The position numbers and the translations under genes are program-made. From CAZXEU01 sp965207385 (GTDB lineage Bacteria; Bacteroidota; Rhodothermia; Rhodothermales; Bin80), in contig CBDBLZ010000021.1 in the NCBI GenBank assembly GCA_965207385.1, forward strand, positions 992,001-1,056,000: 64,000 bases of DNA. The letters are read 5' to 3'. Each line of letters starts with the position of its first letter. Position 1 is the stretch's first letter. Below the pieces are notes generated by a model that made no database searches, was not told the DNA's origin, and was given only the letters and a program-made list of their open reading frames with translations. Below are positions 7,991 through 17,879 of this stretch, piece after piece.

Positions 7991-9373
7991 ATGAAAGTAG
8001 ATATCGGCCCTGTGCTTGACTATGCCAAAGGGCATCATGAAGCCTTCGTCCAGGAGCTCAAGGCCCTGCTGCGCATACCGTCCATAAGCACGGATCCTGC
8101 CTACAAGGACGAAGTGAACCGCGCGGCGAAGTGGCTCGCGCAGCATATGGAGCAGCTGGGCGTAACCTCGGCCCGGCCTGTAGCCACTACAGGGCATCCT
8201 GTGGTCCTGGGCCAGTACCTGGTCGATCCTGCACTCCCTACGGTGCTCGTATACGGGCACTACGATGTGCAGCCCCCCGATCCGATCGAGTTGTGGGACT
8301 CTCCGCCTTTCGAGCCTCAGCTCCGGGGCGGCGACCTCTACGCGCGCGGGGCCTCCGATGACAAGGGACAGCTTCTGATTCACCTCAAGGCGCTCGAGGC
8401 GTACGTTCGAACCGTCGGACGCCCTCCGCTCAACCTGAAGTACATATTTGAAGGAGAAGAGGAGAGCGGCTCTCCCAGCATCCCCGAGGTGCTGGAGGCT
8501 CACGCCGATGAGCTGGCAGCCGACGTCGTGCTCCTTTCGGACACTACCCTCTTTTCGCGCGGCGTTCCGTCGCTCACCTACGGACTAAGGGGCCTGGCCT
8601 ACGTCGAAGTTACGCTAACTGGTCCAAGCCGGGACCTCCATTCGGGTACGTTCGGCGGAGCGATAGAGAATCCGGCAAACGCGCTATGCCGGCTGATTTC
8701 CGGCTTGCACGATGAAGACCATAGGATTAGCGTGCACGGCTTCTACGACAATGTCAGGGATCTGACGGCCGACGAGCGAGCCTCCATGCGCGAGTTGCCC
8801 TTTGATGCTGCGGCATGGGCCGCGGACGTCGGAGTGAGCGCCACGAAATCGGAGGCTGGCTACAGCGCGCTTGAGGGCGCGACCGCACGGCCCACACTGG
8901 ATTGCAACGGGATATGGGGTGGATACACAGGCGAGGGTGCCAAGACTGTGCTTCCCTCAAGTGCCAGCGCCAAGATATCCATGAGGCTGGTACCTGATCA
9001 GACACCCGATGAGATCATTGACAAGCTCCGCGTGCACCTGGAAGACCGCACGCCCGAGACGATGCGGCTAACGTTTCGCAAGGTGCATACCGGGCTCGGC
9101 GTGCTGGTTGACACGAAAAGTCCGCCGATGGCGGCGGCGGCCGCGGCCCTGGAGGAGGTCTACGGCGTACGGCCGCATCTCACGCGAATTGGAGGCAGTA
9201 TTCCCATTGTTGCCGACTTCAAGCACCGGCTTGGTCTTGACAGCGTGCTCATGGGATTCGGGCTGGACTCCGATGCCATCCATTCGCCCAATGAGCACTT
9301 CGGTCTGGACAGATTCAGCGAGGGAATCGAGTCCGTGATTCGCTTCCTCGCGATCTACGGCGCAATGGGCTGA
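7991..9373 (+). CDS. M20 family metallopeptidase (dipeptidase-type)
   Basis: A 460-residue member of the M20/M28-like dizinc peptidases that cleave dipeptides or acylated amino acids in the cytoplasm. The metal-binding segments are present: VYGHYDVQPPDP (His and following Asp), SDDKGQ (bridging Asp), EGEEESGSPS (general base and ligand Glu) and a late IHSPNEHFG (last ligand His). Length and the dimerisation-domain segment (RDLHSGTFGG) fit the M20 family dipeptidase subgroup. It starts 14 bases after the second lipoprotein gene, so it may be co-transcribed with the lipoprotein pair. Substrate not predictable. Confidence 0.93.
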   Translation: MKVDIGPVLDYAKGHHEAFVQELKALLRIPSISTDPAYKDEVNRAAKWLAQHMEQLGVTSARPVATTGHPVVLGQYLVDPALPTVLVYGHYDVQPPDPIELWDSPPFEPQLRGGDLYARGASDDKGQLLIHLKALEAYVRTVGRPPLNLKYIFEGEEESGSPSIPEVLEAHADELAADVVLLSDTTLFSRGVPSLTYGLRGLAYVEVTLTGPSRDLHSGTFGGAIENPANALCRLISGLHDEDHRISVHGFYDNVRDLTADERASMRELPFDAAAWAADVGVSATKSEAGYSALEGATARPTLDCNGIWGGYTGEGAKTVLPSSASAKISMRLVPDQTPDEIIDKLRVHLEDRTPETMRLTFRKVHTGLGVLVDTKSPPMAAAAAALEEVYGVRPHLTRIGGSIPIVADFKHRLGLDSVLMGFGLDSDAIHSPNEHFGLDRFSEGIESVIRFLAIYGAMG

Positions 9374-9412
9374 GACAGGATCCTCCCCTTGCCGGCGAAG
9401 TACGGTCTGCAG

Positions 9413-9497
<85 letters not shown>

Positions 9498-9716
9498 CAG
9501 TCCATCGAATACCTCGTCAGGCATTCGGCTGAGGCGAGCGAGGACAGGGGAGTTTCCGTTGAAGGCGTTCCCTTCTGCGCTACGGGTCAGGCCTTGCTGG
9601 ATGGCGGTCCTCGGTGTCCTCCTGGCATCACCGCGCTCCTGGCGATCAGAAGTGGGGATCGCGCGGCAAGGAACCTTCAGTAGTCCGGCAACTTTCTGCG
9701 GCAATCCAATACTCTT

Positions 9717-10319
9717 GTGCAGATGCTGCTGCCAAGCCCTTTGCTGAATCGGGAGCGTCGCCTTTGGATCTGGGCGATCGCAGTCGCCGTGGTAATCTTC
9801 ACGGCCGCTGATCTGGCCAGAGCCGTGTCGGCTGCGCTGCACAAAAGCGGGCTGCCCGCATCCGGCCCCAATCTGTTCAGTATCGGCATGTTGCTGATCG
9901 GGGTGATGATCCTGATTCAGGGACTAAGGGGGCGCCCGCGCGGCATAGAGATCGGCTTCGCCGTGGGTCTCGTGGCGATTACTGTATTGGGATTGGCCCG
10001 TGGGCTGAGTGAGGCCGAGCGTTCCCATCTTATTGAGTACGCCGTTCTTGCGCTCATCGTGTACGAGGCGCTTCTGGAACGGAGGAGTCGGGGGATACCT
10101 GTCCCTGTTCCCGCCATATTGGCGATCGGCGGAACAACGCTGGTCGGTGCACTGGACGAGATCATACAGCTGTTTCTGCCTGACCGAACGTTCGATTGGT
10201 TCGATATCGGTTTCGATTTTCTGGCGAGCATATTGGCCGTTGGCTCAAGCGCCGGTCTGGGTTTTATTCGGCGTCTGCTCTTTTCTCTTGGCAGCCGGGC
10301 CAGGCGCCGGGGCAAATGA
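9717..10319 (+). CDS. VanZ-like family membrane protein
   Basis: About 200 residues (GTG at 9717; ATG at 9723 also possible) with several membrane helices. The VanZ family pattern is visible: SHLIEYAVLALIVYEALL, then a loop and GALDEIIQLFLPDRTFDWFD followed by another helix (FDFLASILAVGSS). VanZ-like proteins are small inner-membrane proteins of unclear function, some linked to glycopeptide tolerance. It is the last convincing gene before a 1.66 kb stretch without an intact gene. Confidence 0.8.
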   Translation: MQMLLPSPLLNRERRLWIWAIAVAVVIFTAADLARAVSAALHKSGLPASGPNLFSIGMLLIGVMILIQGLRGRPRGIEIGFAVGLVAITVLGLARGLSEAERSHLIEYAVLALIVYEALLERRSRGIPVPVPAILAIGGTTLVGALDEIIQLFLPDRTFDWFDIGFDFLASILAVGSSAGLGFIRRLLFSLGSRARRRGK

Positions 10320-11281
10320 CAGGGCAGCAGTCAAACGGTTACCAGAAGAATTCACGGCAATCCGGAAGCTGCTGCAGCGCGGAGAATGACGGTGCTGGTC
10401 ATTGATGCGTATTGACACGGTACAGCGCAGGGTTAAGTGGATCCGGGGTCATTTTGTCCGCTTGTGCGCTGTTGGCTGCCGAATATGTGTCCAACCGCCA
10501 CACCCTTTGCCCGTCTCCCAAATGTAGTGTCGAGGGTACCACAACCCGTAAATCCCGGGCCGGGTGCACACTTGGTTGAATTCGACCGCTTTGGAGTCTG
10601 TAAGTCGACCACCCTGATTGCCATGACGTGAACGCGTCAGGCTAGCGAGTTGGGAGGTCAATTTGAAGCGCGGGAGTCTGCAGTTCTGACAGACATTTGC
10701 AAATTGATTTCGGCGGCTGGTCCTTTGCCCAGGGGTGCCCCGGAGAATGAGCAATAGGTTAGCGCGCATGCGTGAATTTGTCAGTGAGTTGGTGGCACCA
10801 CCGGTCCGCGGCTGCGACAGGGACCGCATTTGCTTCAGAAACCTCTCCCGGCCGCCGTCACGCATTGCAGAATGCCTCGGTAAAGAATTACGCGGCCTTC
10901 CTTAGTTCACATGCTGATTGTCGCTGGCCTTGATCTATGTTGACGTTATTCAACCAGCACCGCTTTCAGACGTCACTGGGAGCGTGGATATTTCGGATCG
11001 GATGGGCAACCGGGACCAGCCCGACCGGGATAAGAACCGAGCAGTTATGACTGGATTAAGCTGTTCGTGCATTCCGTTGGCATCGCAAGTACGTTATCTC
11101 AATGCTCACCTGAAATGGGGGTGGGGCCGAGTGATCCGACATCAGTGCGTACGTCAAGCTGTGTGAGTCCTTTCTGGTCAATTGCGGGATCCCCACATCG
11201 CTTACTCGCAGCGTTCGCCGTGTCGGAATGCGCCCGGACTTGATTTACCCCGTCGGGAAGACGCTTCAGAGCTGGCTCTAG
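10320..11281. other. Gene-poor stretch, no intact gene recognised
   Basis: About 960 bases between the VanZ-like gene and the beta-propeller remnant. Open frames exist on both strands but none has a recognisable domain, a start with a good ribosome site, or plausible protein composition. The sequence looks like eroded coding DNA rather than a structured regulatory region. Confidence 0.6.
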
Positions 11282-11611
11282 GCCGCCCGCGAGCCAAATG
11301 CGACAAAGCCCGGGTTTCAGACGTTTGTGGTAGACGAAGCAGGCCAGGTGTGGATCAAGCTCAGCGCTCCAGAGGAGGCAAATAGCGCAGACTGGCTAAT
11401 TCTGGACGGGGTCGGAACGGCAGTAGGCGAGCTTTAATTCCCCCTTGCTGTAGACATTGAGGCGATCCGGGAAGGTCGCGCCCATGGCCCGCACCAGGAG
11501 CCTGGCGGCGATCCCATAATTGTCGTGTACGAGATTTACCGCCAATGCGCGACGCGCATTGTCCAGGCGCCAATGGCGAGTCTTATGCGAAGAATGCTTA
11601 CCTCGGAGTAG
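11282..11611 (+). pseudogene. Remnant of a 6-bladed beta-propeller lipoprotein gene (C-terminal part, in-frame stops)
   Basis: Reading the plus strand in the frame that contains 11315, the segment FQTFVVDEAGQVWIKL, then ADWLILDGVGTAVGEL, closely resembles the C-terminal blade of the intact beta-propeller gene at 17880 (RILVDETGNLWVERY, then EWDIFDTEGKLTGYL). It is preceded in frame by TAG at 11279 and interrupted by TAA at 11435. The same frame then continues as IEAIREGRAHG and DPIIVVYEI, another family-like pattern, to TAG at 11609. The N-terminal two-thirds of the gene is not recognisable upstream. I read this as a decayed paralogue. Confidence 0.6.
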
Positions 11612-11978
11612 TCCAAGCCTACCCGGCACCCAAAGGCCTCTTGCTACCGACGAACGTTCAGAATTGAATACTTACTGCAACCAGTACTGGGCCGATGATG
11701 CCCGTGACATTTAGGCCGAAACCTAACCTGCCGCCTTCATGAAGGTATGTTACGGTTTGGCATTGAGGTACAAGCCCGCCGAGAAACGGCATTCGGGTCG
11801 CAAGGAGGGCTTGGCAAACAATCCGGCCGTCCCCGCATAAGGCTGGATTTGGTCCCGAGTACTCCTATCGTCGTTGTGCTCACTAACCAAATGTCGTCAA
11901 CCACGCCGCGGCTGAGACAGAACTGCATATAGGTCTTAAGGTATCATTGAGGGCACATTCGTGCATTCTTGACCAACC
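11612..11978. other. Stretch without an intact gene; possible minus-strand C-terminal remnant
   Basis: On the minus strand, in the frame ending with TGA at about 11659-11661, the translation from about 11850 ends with TYLHEGGRLGFGLN followed by VTGIIGPVLVAVSIQF and the stop. Alternating polar and apolar residues and a terminal Phe suggest the last strands of an outer-membrane beta barrel or the tail of an envelope protein. No start or upstream domain is seen, so it is at best a remnant. The last bases hold the leader of the adaptor gene. Confidence 0.35.
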
Positions 11979-13262
11979 GTGGGTAACGTGGGTAACGGTT
12001 TCGGAGAAGGCCGTGATCGCCTGATTCGCAAAAGAAGCTGGACGCGAACGCGGGTGATGATTGCCGGAGGAGCGGCTGTGGGCCTGGCTTGCATCGGAAT
12101 CGGCATCTGGTCATTAGCCGGGGGCAGCAGGCTAAGACTGGACTTCGACAAGATCACCGTGGGAACCGTTGTCCTGGCCCCCTTTCAGGAACTGGTACTT
12201 GTCAGCGGCACCGTACTTCCGTTGGCCACCGTTTATCTGGACGCGGTCGAAGGCGGGCGTGTTGAAGAAGTACTTATTCAGGAGGGGGAAATGGTAGAGA
12301 AGAACGAGCCTCTCATTCGGCTGTCCAATAACAGCCTTGAGCTTTCTCTGATAAACGCTGATGCGCAGCGCATTGAGCAGCTCGTGCGTTTGGATGACAT
12401 CCGTTTCCGAATGAAACAGCGCACGCTGGATTTGCGGCAACAGATGGCTGAAATGGACTATCGTATTCGCGAGCTTGAGCTAAAGCACACTCGCGCCAAA
12501 TCGATGCTGGACAACCGCGTCGTGTCCCAAGAAGATTATGACGCGATCCGGCTTGAGCTAGACTACTGGCTGGAAAACAAGCGCCTAACGCTGGAGGGTT
12601 TTCGACAGGATTCCCTCCTGATGGCGAGTCAACTTGGGCAAATCGAGACCCGCATAAGCCGCCTGGACGCCAATTACGAAGTGGTTCAGCGCATACTGGA
12701 CGACTTAACGATTCGGGCGCCAGTAGCCGGTCAGTTGACGGCACTGGAAGCGGAGATCGGGGACGTGAGATCCGATGGATTCCGGTTCGGACAGATTGAC
12801 GTAACGGACGGATTTAAAATTCGCGCTGGAGTTGATCAATTCTACATAGCGAGGGTCTACGTAGGCCAGATGGCAACGACCCAGCCAATTGGCGGGCAGA
12901 CTTTTCCGTTGCAAGTGACAAGTGTTTACCCTGAAGTGGCGGAGGGGCGATTCGATATTGACCTGCAATTCTCGAATGCCACGCCGGGCACTATTCGACG
13001 CGGCCAGACAATTCGGTTCTCGCTCGAATTCAGTGCGCGGGAGGAAGCTGTGGTTGTGCCCCGGGGTGGCTTCTACGAATCCACCGGGGGGCAATGGGTA
13101 TACGTGATTGGCAGCTCCGGTAATCATGCGGTGCGGCGTCCTGTAACACTGGGCAGGCAGGATGACCAGCACTTTGAGGTTCTGGACGGTCTTTCACCAG
13201 GTGAGCGCATAGTGACCTCCAGTTATGAAGCATTCGGTAACGCCGACCGCCTCGTGTGGTAA
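11979..13262 (+). CDS. HlyD/MacA-type periplasmic adaptor protein
   Basis: A 427-residue membrane-fusion protein, starting at GTG 11979. One membrane helix (MIAGGAAVGLACIGIGIW, about 27-44) is followed by the split lipoyl/barrel-sandwich domain (GGRVEEVLIQEGEMVEKNEPL), a coiled-coil hairpin (about 115-230) and the returning lipoyl half (LTIRAPVAGQLTALEAEIGD), then beta-barrel domains. It would link an inner-membrane ABC transporter to the outer membrane. It is followed by an ATPase gene and, after a gap, a large permease: a tripartite efflux set. Base use seems richer in A/T than in the neighbouring housekeeping genes, by eye, which may indicate transfer. Confidence 0.9.
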   Translation: MGNVGNGFGEGRDRLIRKRSWTRTRVMIAGGAAVGLACIGIGIWSLAGGSRLRLDFDKITVGTVVLAPFQELVLVSGTVLPLATVYLDAVEGGRVEEVLIQEGEMVEKNEPLIRLSNNSLELSLINADAQRIEQLVRLDDIRFRMKQRTLDLRQQMAEMDYRIRELELKHTRAKSMLDNRVVSQEDYDAIRLELDYWLENKRLTLEGFRQDSLLMASQLGQIETRISRLDANYEVVQRILDDLTIRAPVAGQLTALEAEIGDVRSDGFRFGQIDVTDGFKIRAGVDQFYIARVYVGQMATTQPIGGQTFPLQVTSVYPEVAEGRFDIDLQFSNATPGTIRRGQTIRFSLEFSAREEAVVVPRGGFYESTGGQWVYVIGSSGNHAVRRPVTLGRQDDQHFEVLDGLSPGERIVTSSYEAFGNADRLVW

Positions 13263-13310
13263 ATGGTAGTTGGAGGAGCTCCCAAGACTCCGAAAAGGCG
13301 AGTAAAGGCC

Positions 13311-13979
13311 ATGATAAGGACCTCCAACCTGTCGAAGGTTTATCGAACGGAAGAGGTCGAAACACAAGCGCTTGTCAACGTTGACTTGGTCATCTTGAAA
13401 GGCGAATTCGTTTCCATTATGGGGCCGTCAGGCTGTGGAAAGTCCACGCTGCTGAACCTAATAGGTCTCCTCGACAGGCCTACGGCTGGCACGTACCAAT
13501 TCGACGGACAGGAAACTGCTCACCTCAAGGAACGCCAACGAGCAAGCCTGCGCAAGGGACGGATTGGTTACGTGTTTCAGAGCTTTAATCTCATCAACGA
13601 TTTGACTGTCCGCGAAAACGTCGAATTGCCGCTGCACTACCTTGGCGTTCCGGCCAGAAGCAGGAAGTTAAGGGTTGTGGACGCATTGGACCGTGCGCGC
13701 ATTGGTCATCGCAGCCGGCATTTTCCCCAGCAGCTTTCTGGCGGTCAGCAGCAAAGGGTGGCGGTTGCAAGAGCGATTGTAGCCAGTCCCGGCCTCATCT
13801 TGGCCGACGAACCCACAGGTAACTTGGATTCAAGGAATGGAGCCGAGGTCATGGGCTTGTTAGCCGAGCTCAATGAGACCGGTACAACAGTGATCATGGT
13901 AACTCATTCACGCTCAGATGCCGGGTATGGTAAACGCACTATCCATTTGTTCGACGGCCATGTTACTAAGGACGTATAG
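13311..13979 (+). CDS. LolD/MacB-type ABC transporter ATP-binding protein
   Basis: From ATG 13311 (after TAAAGG, a plausible ribosome site) the protein has 222 residues, the usual size for LolD/MacB ATPases; an in-frame ATG at 13263 would add 16 atypical residues. Walker A GPSGCGKS is at 38-45, the signature LSGGQQQRVAVARAI follows near residue 143, then Walker B LILADEPTGNLDS and the switch His in MVTHS. The GNLDSRNGAEVM segment is typical of exporters of the FtsX-permease class. It should energise the permease at 14497 with the adaptor at 11979. Confidence 0.93.
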   Translation: MIRTSNLSKVYRTEEVETQALVNVDLVILKGEFVSIMGPSGCGKSTLLNLIGLLDRPTAGTYQFDGQETAHLKERQRASLRKGRIGYVFQSFNLINDLTVRENVELPLHYLGVPARSRKLRVVDALDRARIGHRSRHFPQQLSGGQQQRVAVARAIVASPGLILADEPTGNLDSRNGAEVMGLLAELNETGTTVIMVTHSRSDAGYGKRTIHLFDGHVTKDV

Positions 13980-14496
13980 CGTCAAAGGTGCCTCACGCTT
14001 TGAGGATTCAGACCCGAGTCAGCCTAACCGGCGTTGTTTCCGCAGGGATAGATCCACGTGGATCCACCGCCCTTGCCGGCAGTGACAGTCTCGCTTGCGT
14101 GCGCCGTTGTGGACACATAGGCCAACCTGTCGGCATTCGACTTTGGGTCCCGAGCGGCGTGCAGATAGACCAAGACACCGGCGCCTTTGGCGTGACTACG
14201 CCTGCTATTCTCTATTTCACAGCGGGGCCCTAGTCGAGAGCGAGACACCCTGGGATGCCAGCGAGAATTGACGCAGAATTGGCCACAGCGCTATCTGAGC
14301 GAAGGTTGGTCATCGCACGCATGTTTTCTGTACGACCTCGATCAATGGCACGGAAGAATCCTGGTGGACTTCACGCGGCTGACTTAGACGCTGTGGGGCG
14401 TTTCTTAACCATCCTCTTTCTGCTGACTAGGCCTTCACCAAGATCGAATTCGGACAACGCTCACAACTCGCTGCATCTCTGCGCAAACTAGCGGCC
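13980..14496. other. 517-base gap inside the efflux set, with a 14-base perfect palindrome
   Basis: No convincing gene lies between the ATPase and the permease, which is unusual because such genes are normally packed. A perfect palindrome GATCCACGTGGATC sits at 14051-14064. No terminator with a T-run was seen. The stretch may be the scar of a deleted gene. Confidence 0.5.
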
Positions 14497-16911
14497 ATGG
14501 ACCTGCTTAAGACTTCGTGGCGCTCCAGTATTCGCCATCTGCGAAAGCAAGGTTACTACGGTGTTATTAATGGTTTGGGCTTAGCGATTGGAATAGGTTG
14601 CTGTCTAGGAATTATCGCCTTTATCCGGAGTGAGCTTGCTGTAGACGATCTGTTCAGCAAGAGAGACCGCATCTATCGAATAGATAGCCACTGGCACGAC
14701 CAATCGCAGGGATTGCCAATTACGACTCTCGCACCGGTTGGTCCAATTCTTGAGGAGGCTTATCCGGAGGTAGTTGATCAGGCACGTCTCTATCTGACAA
14801 CGGTCAACGTGCGCCAAGAGGCGAGAGGCTTTCGAAGGGAAGCCATTGTGGCGGACCCGGCACTGTTTCAGATGTTCGACTTGCCGTTCACCGCGGGTAA
14901 CCCTGCTACGGCAATCAGCTCCCCTGGATCAGCCGTCATTAGTGAAGACTTGGCCCGTACCCTGTTTGGCACGGTGGCTGCACTAGGCAACACTATCCAG
15001 GTGGTCACCCCGAACCGTGGTGAACAGCCATACCGTATCAGTGGAGTGTGGCGAAAAGTCCCCTACAATTCGCTGACCAACTTTGCAGGCGACAGCTATG
15101 ATCTGATCCTGCCCGCACCGCCATTGAGCCAAGATTTCGTGGAAGAGGCAGCGTGGTCGTCTTGGGACAATCGATATATGGTCGTCTTTGTTGAATTGGA
15201 TGAAAGGGCCTCAGAGACGGCACTCCGGAAGAAGCTGGACGGGTTTATCGCCGCGCACGCTCCAGACTATCTGCACGGCGAACTGGGGCTAGTGCTAAAT
15301 CCGCTTCGCACACTTTTCCTCCGGGAAGATGGTGGAGCCGTAAGGCTTAGAATCCTGATCCTATCGTCGGTTGCTCTTCTGCTGCTGGCAATTGCTTGCT
15401 TCAACTTCATCAACTTGGCAACGACTGTAAGCCTAGATCAGCTTAAGGAGATTGGTATCCGAAAAGCCCTAGGGGCGAAGCGCCATCAGGTAGCATTTCA
15501 ATTCCATTTGGAAGCGGTTATCGTAAGTGGCGCAGCAACGGCCTTAGGGGCCCTAGTAGCAGTAATAGTCTATGGCGCCATCGGACACACTCTTGGTCGC
15601 AACGATGACTTCCCGCATGTATTGGACTTTGGGACGGTAACAGCTCTGCCCATCCTGGCCTTACTGGTAGGATTGCTGGCGGGCGCGTACCCAGCGCTTT
15701 ATCTGTCCGGTCTCGGTGTAAAGCAGGCTTTGGGGCGTACCGTCGAAAGTGGACCTAGAGGGCATTTGCTTCGACAATCACTTGTCGGTTGCCAATTCAT
15801 GTCGGCCTTTCTTCTTCTCGTGTGTGTATATACGATTTCGGATCAGCTTTCTCACATAGCCGGACACGACCTTGGCTATGTCCACGATAATGTCTTGGTC
15901 ATTGATTCGGTCCCTCGTGACTGGTCGGCTGAGGGTGTCCTAGGCCTGAATTCATTCCGAGATCAACTCAGCCAGCTTCACGGTGTTGAGGCCGCGAGCT
16001 TGTCATTTCAGGCTATCGTCGGCGATGTTAGCAATACTGGCAACACAATGGAGGTTCGACGTTCCGGTGCGGTCGCTGAGCAAGGCGTGCATGCTACGCA
16101 GTTCATAGTGGATGACGCTTTTGATTCCGTCTACGGCCTTGAAATGAAGAGTGGGCGCTTCTTCTCGGAGGAGCACCTGGCAGATGATTCGGGTGTGATC
16201 CTAAACGAAGTCGCAGTGCGAGACTTAGGCCTTGAGCGGGGCGTTGGAGAGAGTGTGATCATTTTCGACAGTACTCGAGTGCAAGTAGTTGGCGTGGTCG
16301 CAGATTTCCACTACAAGACCCTTCATGAACCGGTAGCACCGCTACTAATGCTATCAGTCGGAGCGTATCCGTTTTTTAGAATGCTTTCAATTCGCATCTC
16401 CGGATACGGGATTCAGGATACCATCGAAGCAATAAGGGCGGAATGGAATGAACGCTTTCCGGGTAGTCCCTTCGAATACTTCTTTGTTGACCAGGCGCTG
16501 GACCGCCTGTACCGCCACGAACAGCTGATTCAACGGGCTGTCGGTACCGGCGCAGTACTGGCGCTCCTCTTGGCCAGCTTGGGCATGATCGGACTTGCTT
16601 CCCAGCATGTGAGATCCCGGAGAAAGGAAATCGCAGTGCGAAAGGTATTGGGCTCAACAAATTGGGGTCTCTTGTCGCTCTTGGTGCAAGCTTTCTTGAA
16701 GCCCATGGGTGTTGCCATCGTAGTAGCACTACCGATTTCCGTAATTCTGCTGACAAATTGGTTAGACCGATTTGTAATTCGTACCGAATTAAGTGTTGGA
16801 GCCTTTCTTCTTGCATGCGCTTCCACAATGGTTGTTGGCCTATTGGCTGTGAGTTTTGATGTCTTGCGGGCGGTGCGCACTGACCCTGCCGGAGTCCTCA
16901 AGTACGATTGA
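14497..16911 (+). CDS. Double-FtsX ABC transporter permease (MacB-PCD/FtsX type)
   Basis: An 804-residue inner-membrane protein with the architecture common in Bacteroidota: an N-terminal helix (YGVINGLGLAIGIGCCLGII), a periplasmic MacB-type domain (about 50-280), a first FtsX core around residues 285-415 (EIGIRKALGAKRHQVAFQF), a second periplasmic domain and a second FtsX core at about 680-800 (KEIAVRKVLGSTNWGLL). These permeases act mechanically on periplasmic partners and do not form a channel through the membrane. With the adaptor and ATPase it makes a complete efflux or mechanotransmission set; substrate unknown. The codons look more A/T-rich than those of the window's core genes. Confidence 0.92.
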   Translation: MDLLKTSWRSSIRHLRKQGYYGVINGLGLAIGIGCCLGIIAFIRSELAVDDLFSKRDRIYRIDSHWHDQSQGLPITTLAPVGPILEEAYPEVVDQARLYLTTVNVRQEARGFRREAIVADPALFQMFDLPFTAGNPATAISSPGSAVISEDLARTLFGTVAALGNTIQVVTPNRGEQPYRISGVWRKVPYNSLTNFAGDSYDLILPAPPLSQDFVEEAAWSSWDNRYMVVFVELDERASETALRKKLDGFIAAHAPDYLHGELGLVLNPLRTLFLREDGGAVRLRILILSSVALLLLAIACFNFINLATTVSLDQLKEIGIRKALGAKRHQVAFQFHLEAVIVSGAATALGALVAVIVYGAIGHTLGRNDDFPHVLDFGTVTALPILALLVGLLAGAYPALYLSGLGVKQALGRTVESGPRGHLLRQSLVGCQFMSAFLLLVCVYTISDQLSHIAGHDLGYVHDNVLVIDSVPRDWSAEGVLGLNSFRDQLSQLHGVEAASLSFQAIVGDVSNTGNTMEVRRSGAVAEQGVHATQFIVDDAFDSVYGLEMKSGRFFSEEHLADDSGVILNEVAVRDLGLERGVGESVIIFDSTRVQVVGVVADFHYKTLHEPVAPLLMLSVGAYPFFRMLSIRISGYGIQDTIEAIRAEWNERFPGSPFEYFFVDQALDRLYRHEQLIQRAVGTGAVLALLLASLGMIGLASQHVRSRRKEIAVRKVLGSTNWGLLSLLVQAFLKPMGVAIVVALPISVILLTNWLDRFVIRTELSVGAFLLACASTMVVGLLAVSFDVLRAVRTDPAGVLKYD

Positions 16912-17362
16912 TGAATGTGTGAGGGAGGCGGTTTTGCCAGGCAGTCGGCGTGACTGGGGATTCTGTCATCACCCCGGATTATGCGGATGCCGTTCAGGAA
17001 TTTTCGGCGACCGCATTCCTGACGAACCACACTGAGGCGACCTGGCCTTGGCGCTTGAATCCGCATTTAACAGCAACAAAATGGAATTTGCGCCCCGTTG
17101 ATGTTGTTCTGTGCTCGGACGGCATCCCTAACTTTCTCGCCGAGAATTCCTAAGGCCTGCCAGTAACAACATCCTCGGGCGCGAGCTCGTCATTTTCATG
17201 GACAATAGACGAAGCGCCGACTCGGATACGGTGCAACTGGTTGACTAATGCTTGCATGCCTGGGCAGCATCTGTGGGAATCTCGTGGAAGCCGCTGAGCA
17301 GATTGCAACCGGCAGCCTCGTGCATCGCAACTAGCGGTGCCAGGGACCATGGGGTCAGGTGC
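16912..17362. other. Gene-poor stretch
   Basis: No recognisable coding region, RNA or repeat. Short open frames here have no domain or start signal of note. It ends where the diverged repeat A begins. Confidence 0.5.
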
Positions 17363-17817
17363 GGCCAATCACGCAAGTGGACTCCCGGAAACTCAAAAGG
17401 AGTATCCAGAATGCACATTCCTAAGGATCCGGCAATTACTATTGTCAGCCCTAGGCAACGCCCCGCCCGTACCCGAACGGCCCGCCCCGGAAGACGGGTT
17501 TTGCCATGAATTCGGACTCTGAATCGGGCCTAACGCCGGCTGCCACTACGGAGGAGGCGCAAACCCTCGAATAGCAGGATGTCTCCGAGGCCACGCGGGA
17601 GGATTGCTGTTCCGGCCTCTTGCACAGATTCTTCGGCCGCCTGAGTGCTACACGATGGGCATACGGAGCATTCGGCCGCAGGCGCTGGGGGCGGGAAAGG
17701 AGTCCGGATCGGGCCATAAGCGCCCTGCACTCGTCCGTTTCGAGTCCGGGGGCGCACCTGGTCATCACCCTGGCAAGCCTACCTTGAGCCACTGCTCAGG
17801 AATCAGGCCATACTAGA
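17363..17817 (+). repeat. Diverged direct repeat, copy A (upstream of the beta-propeller gene)
   Basis: This stretch aligns imperfectly with copy B at about 19081-19414. Shared blocks, in order, include GAAA.CTCAAA, a TCCTAAGGATCC/TCTAAAGATCC block with AATT, a CGCCCGTACCCG/CGCCCATACCCG block, AGACGGGT.TTGCCA, ACGCCGGCT.CC, GTCTCCGAGGCCACG, TTCCGGCCT.TT, CGGC.GCCTGAGTGC and GCCATACTAG. Copy A has about 120 more bases between the last two blocks. No gene is apparent in it. Confidence 0.75.
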
Positions 17818-17879
17818 ATTGCCATCAGATTCGTTCTGTTTTTTGCTGGCCCGATCAACTCACCCTAAAGGCTCTTGAG

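Noticed and set aside
7145..8503. 452-residue minus-strand open frame
   Set aside because: It is antisense to three well-supported plus-strand genes and has low-complexity, unnatural composition.
10449..10865. Minus-strand open frame of 138 residues in the gene-poor stretch
   Set aside because: No start signal, domain or reasonable composition; more likely eroded sequence.
17738..17752. TTCGAGTCC sequence resembling a tRNA T-loop, considered as an attachment-site duplicate of tRNA-Leu
   Set aside because: Only nine bases match and the acceptor stem and T stem do not; no tRNA or att core can be drawn.
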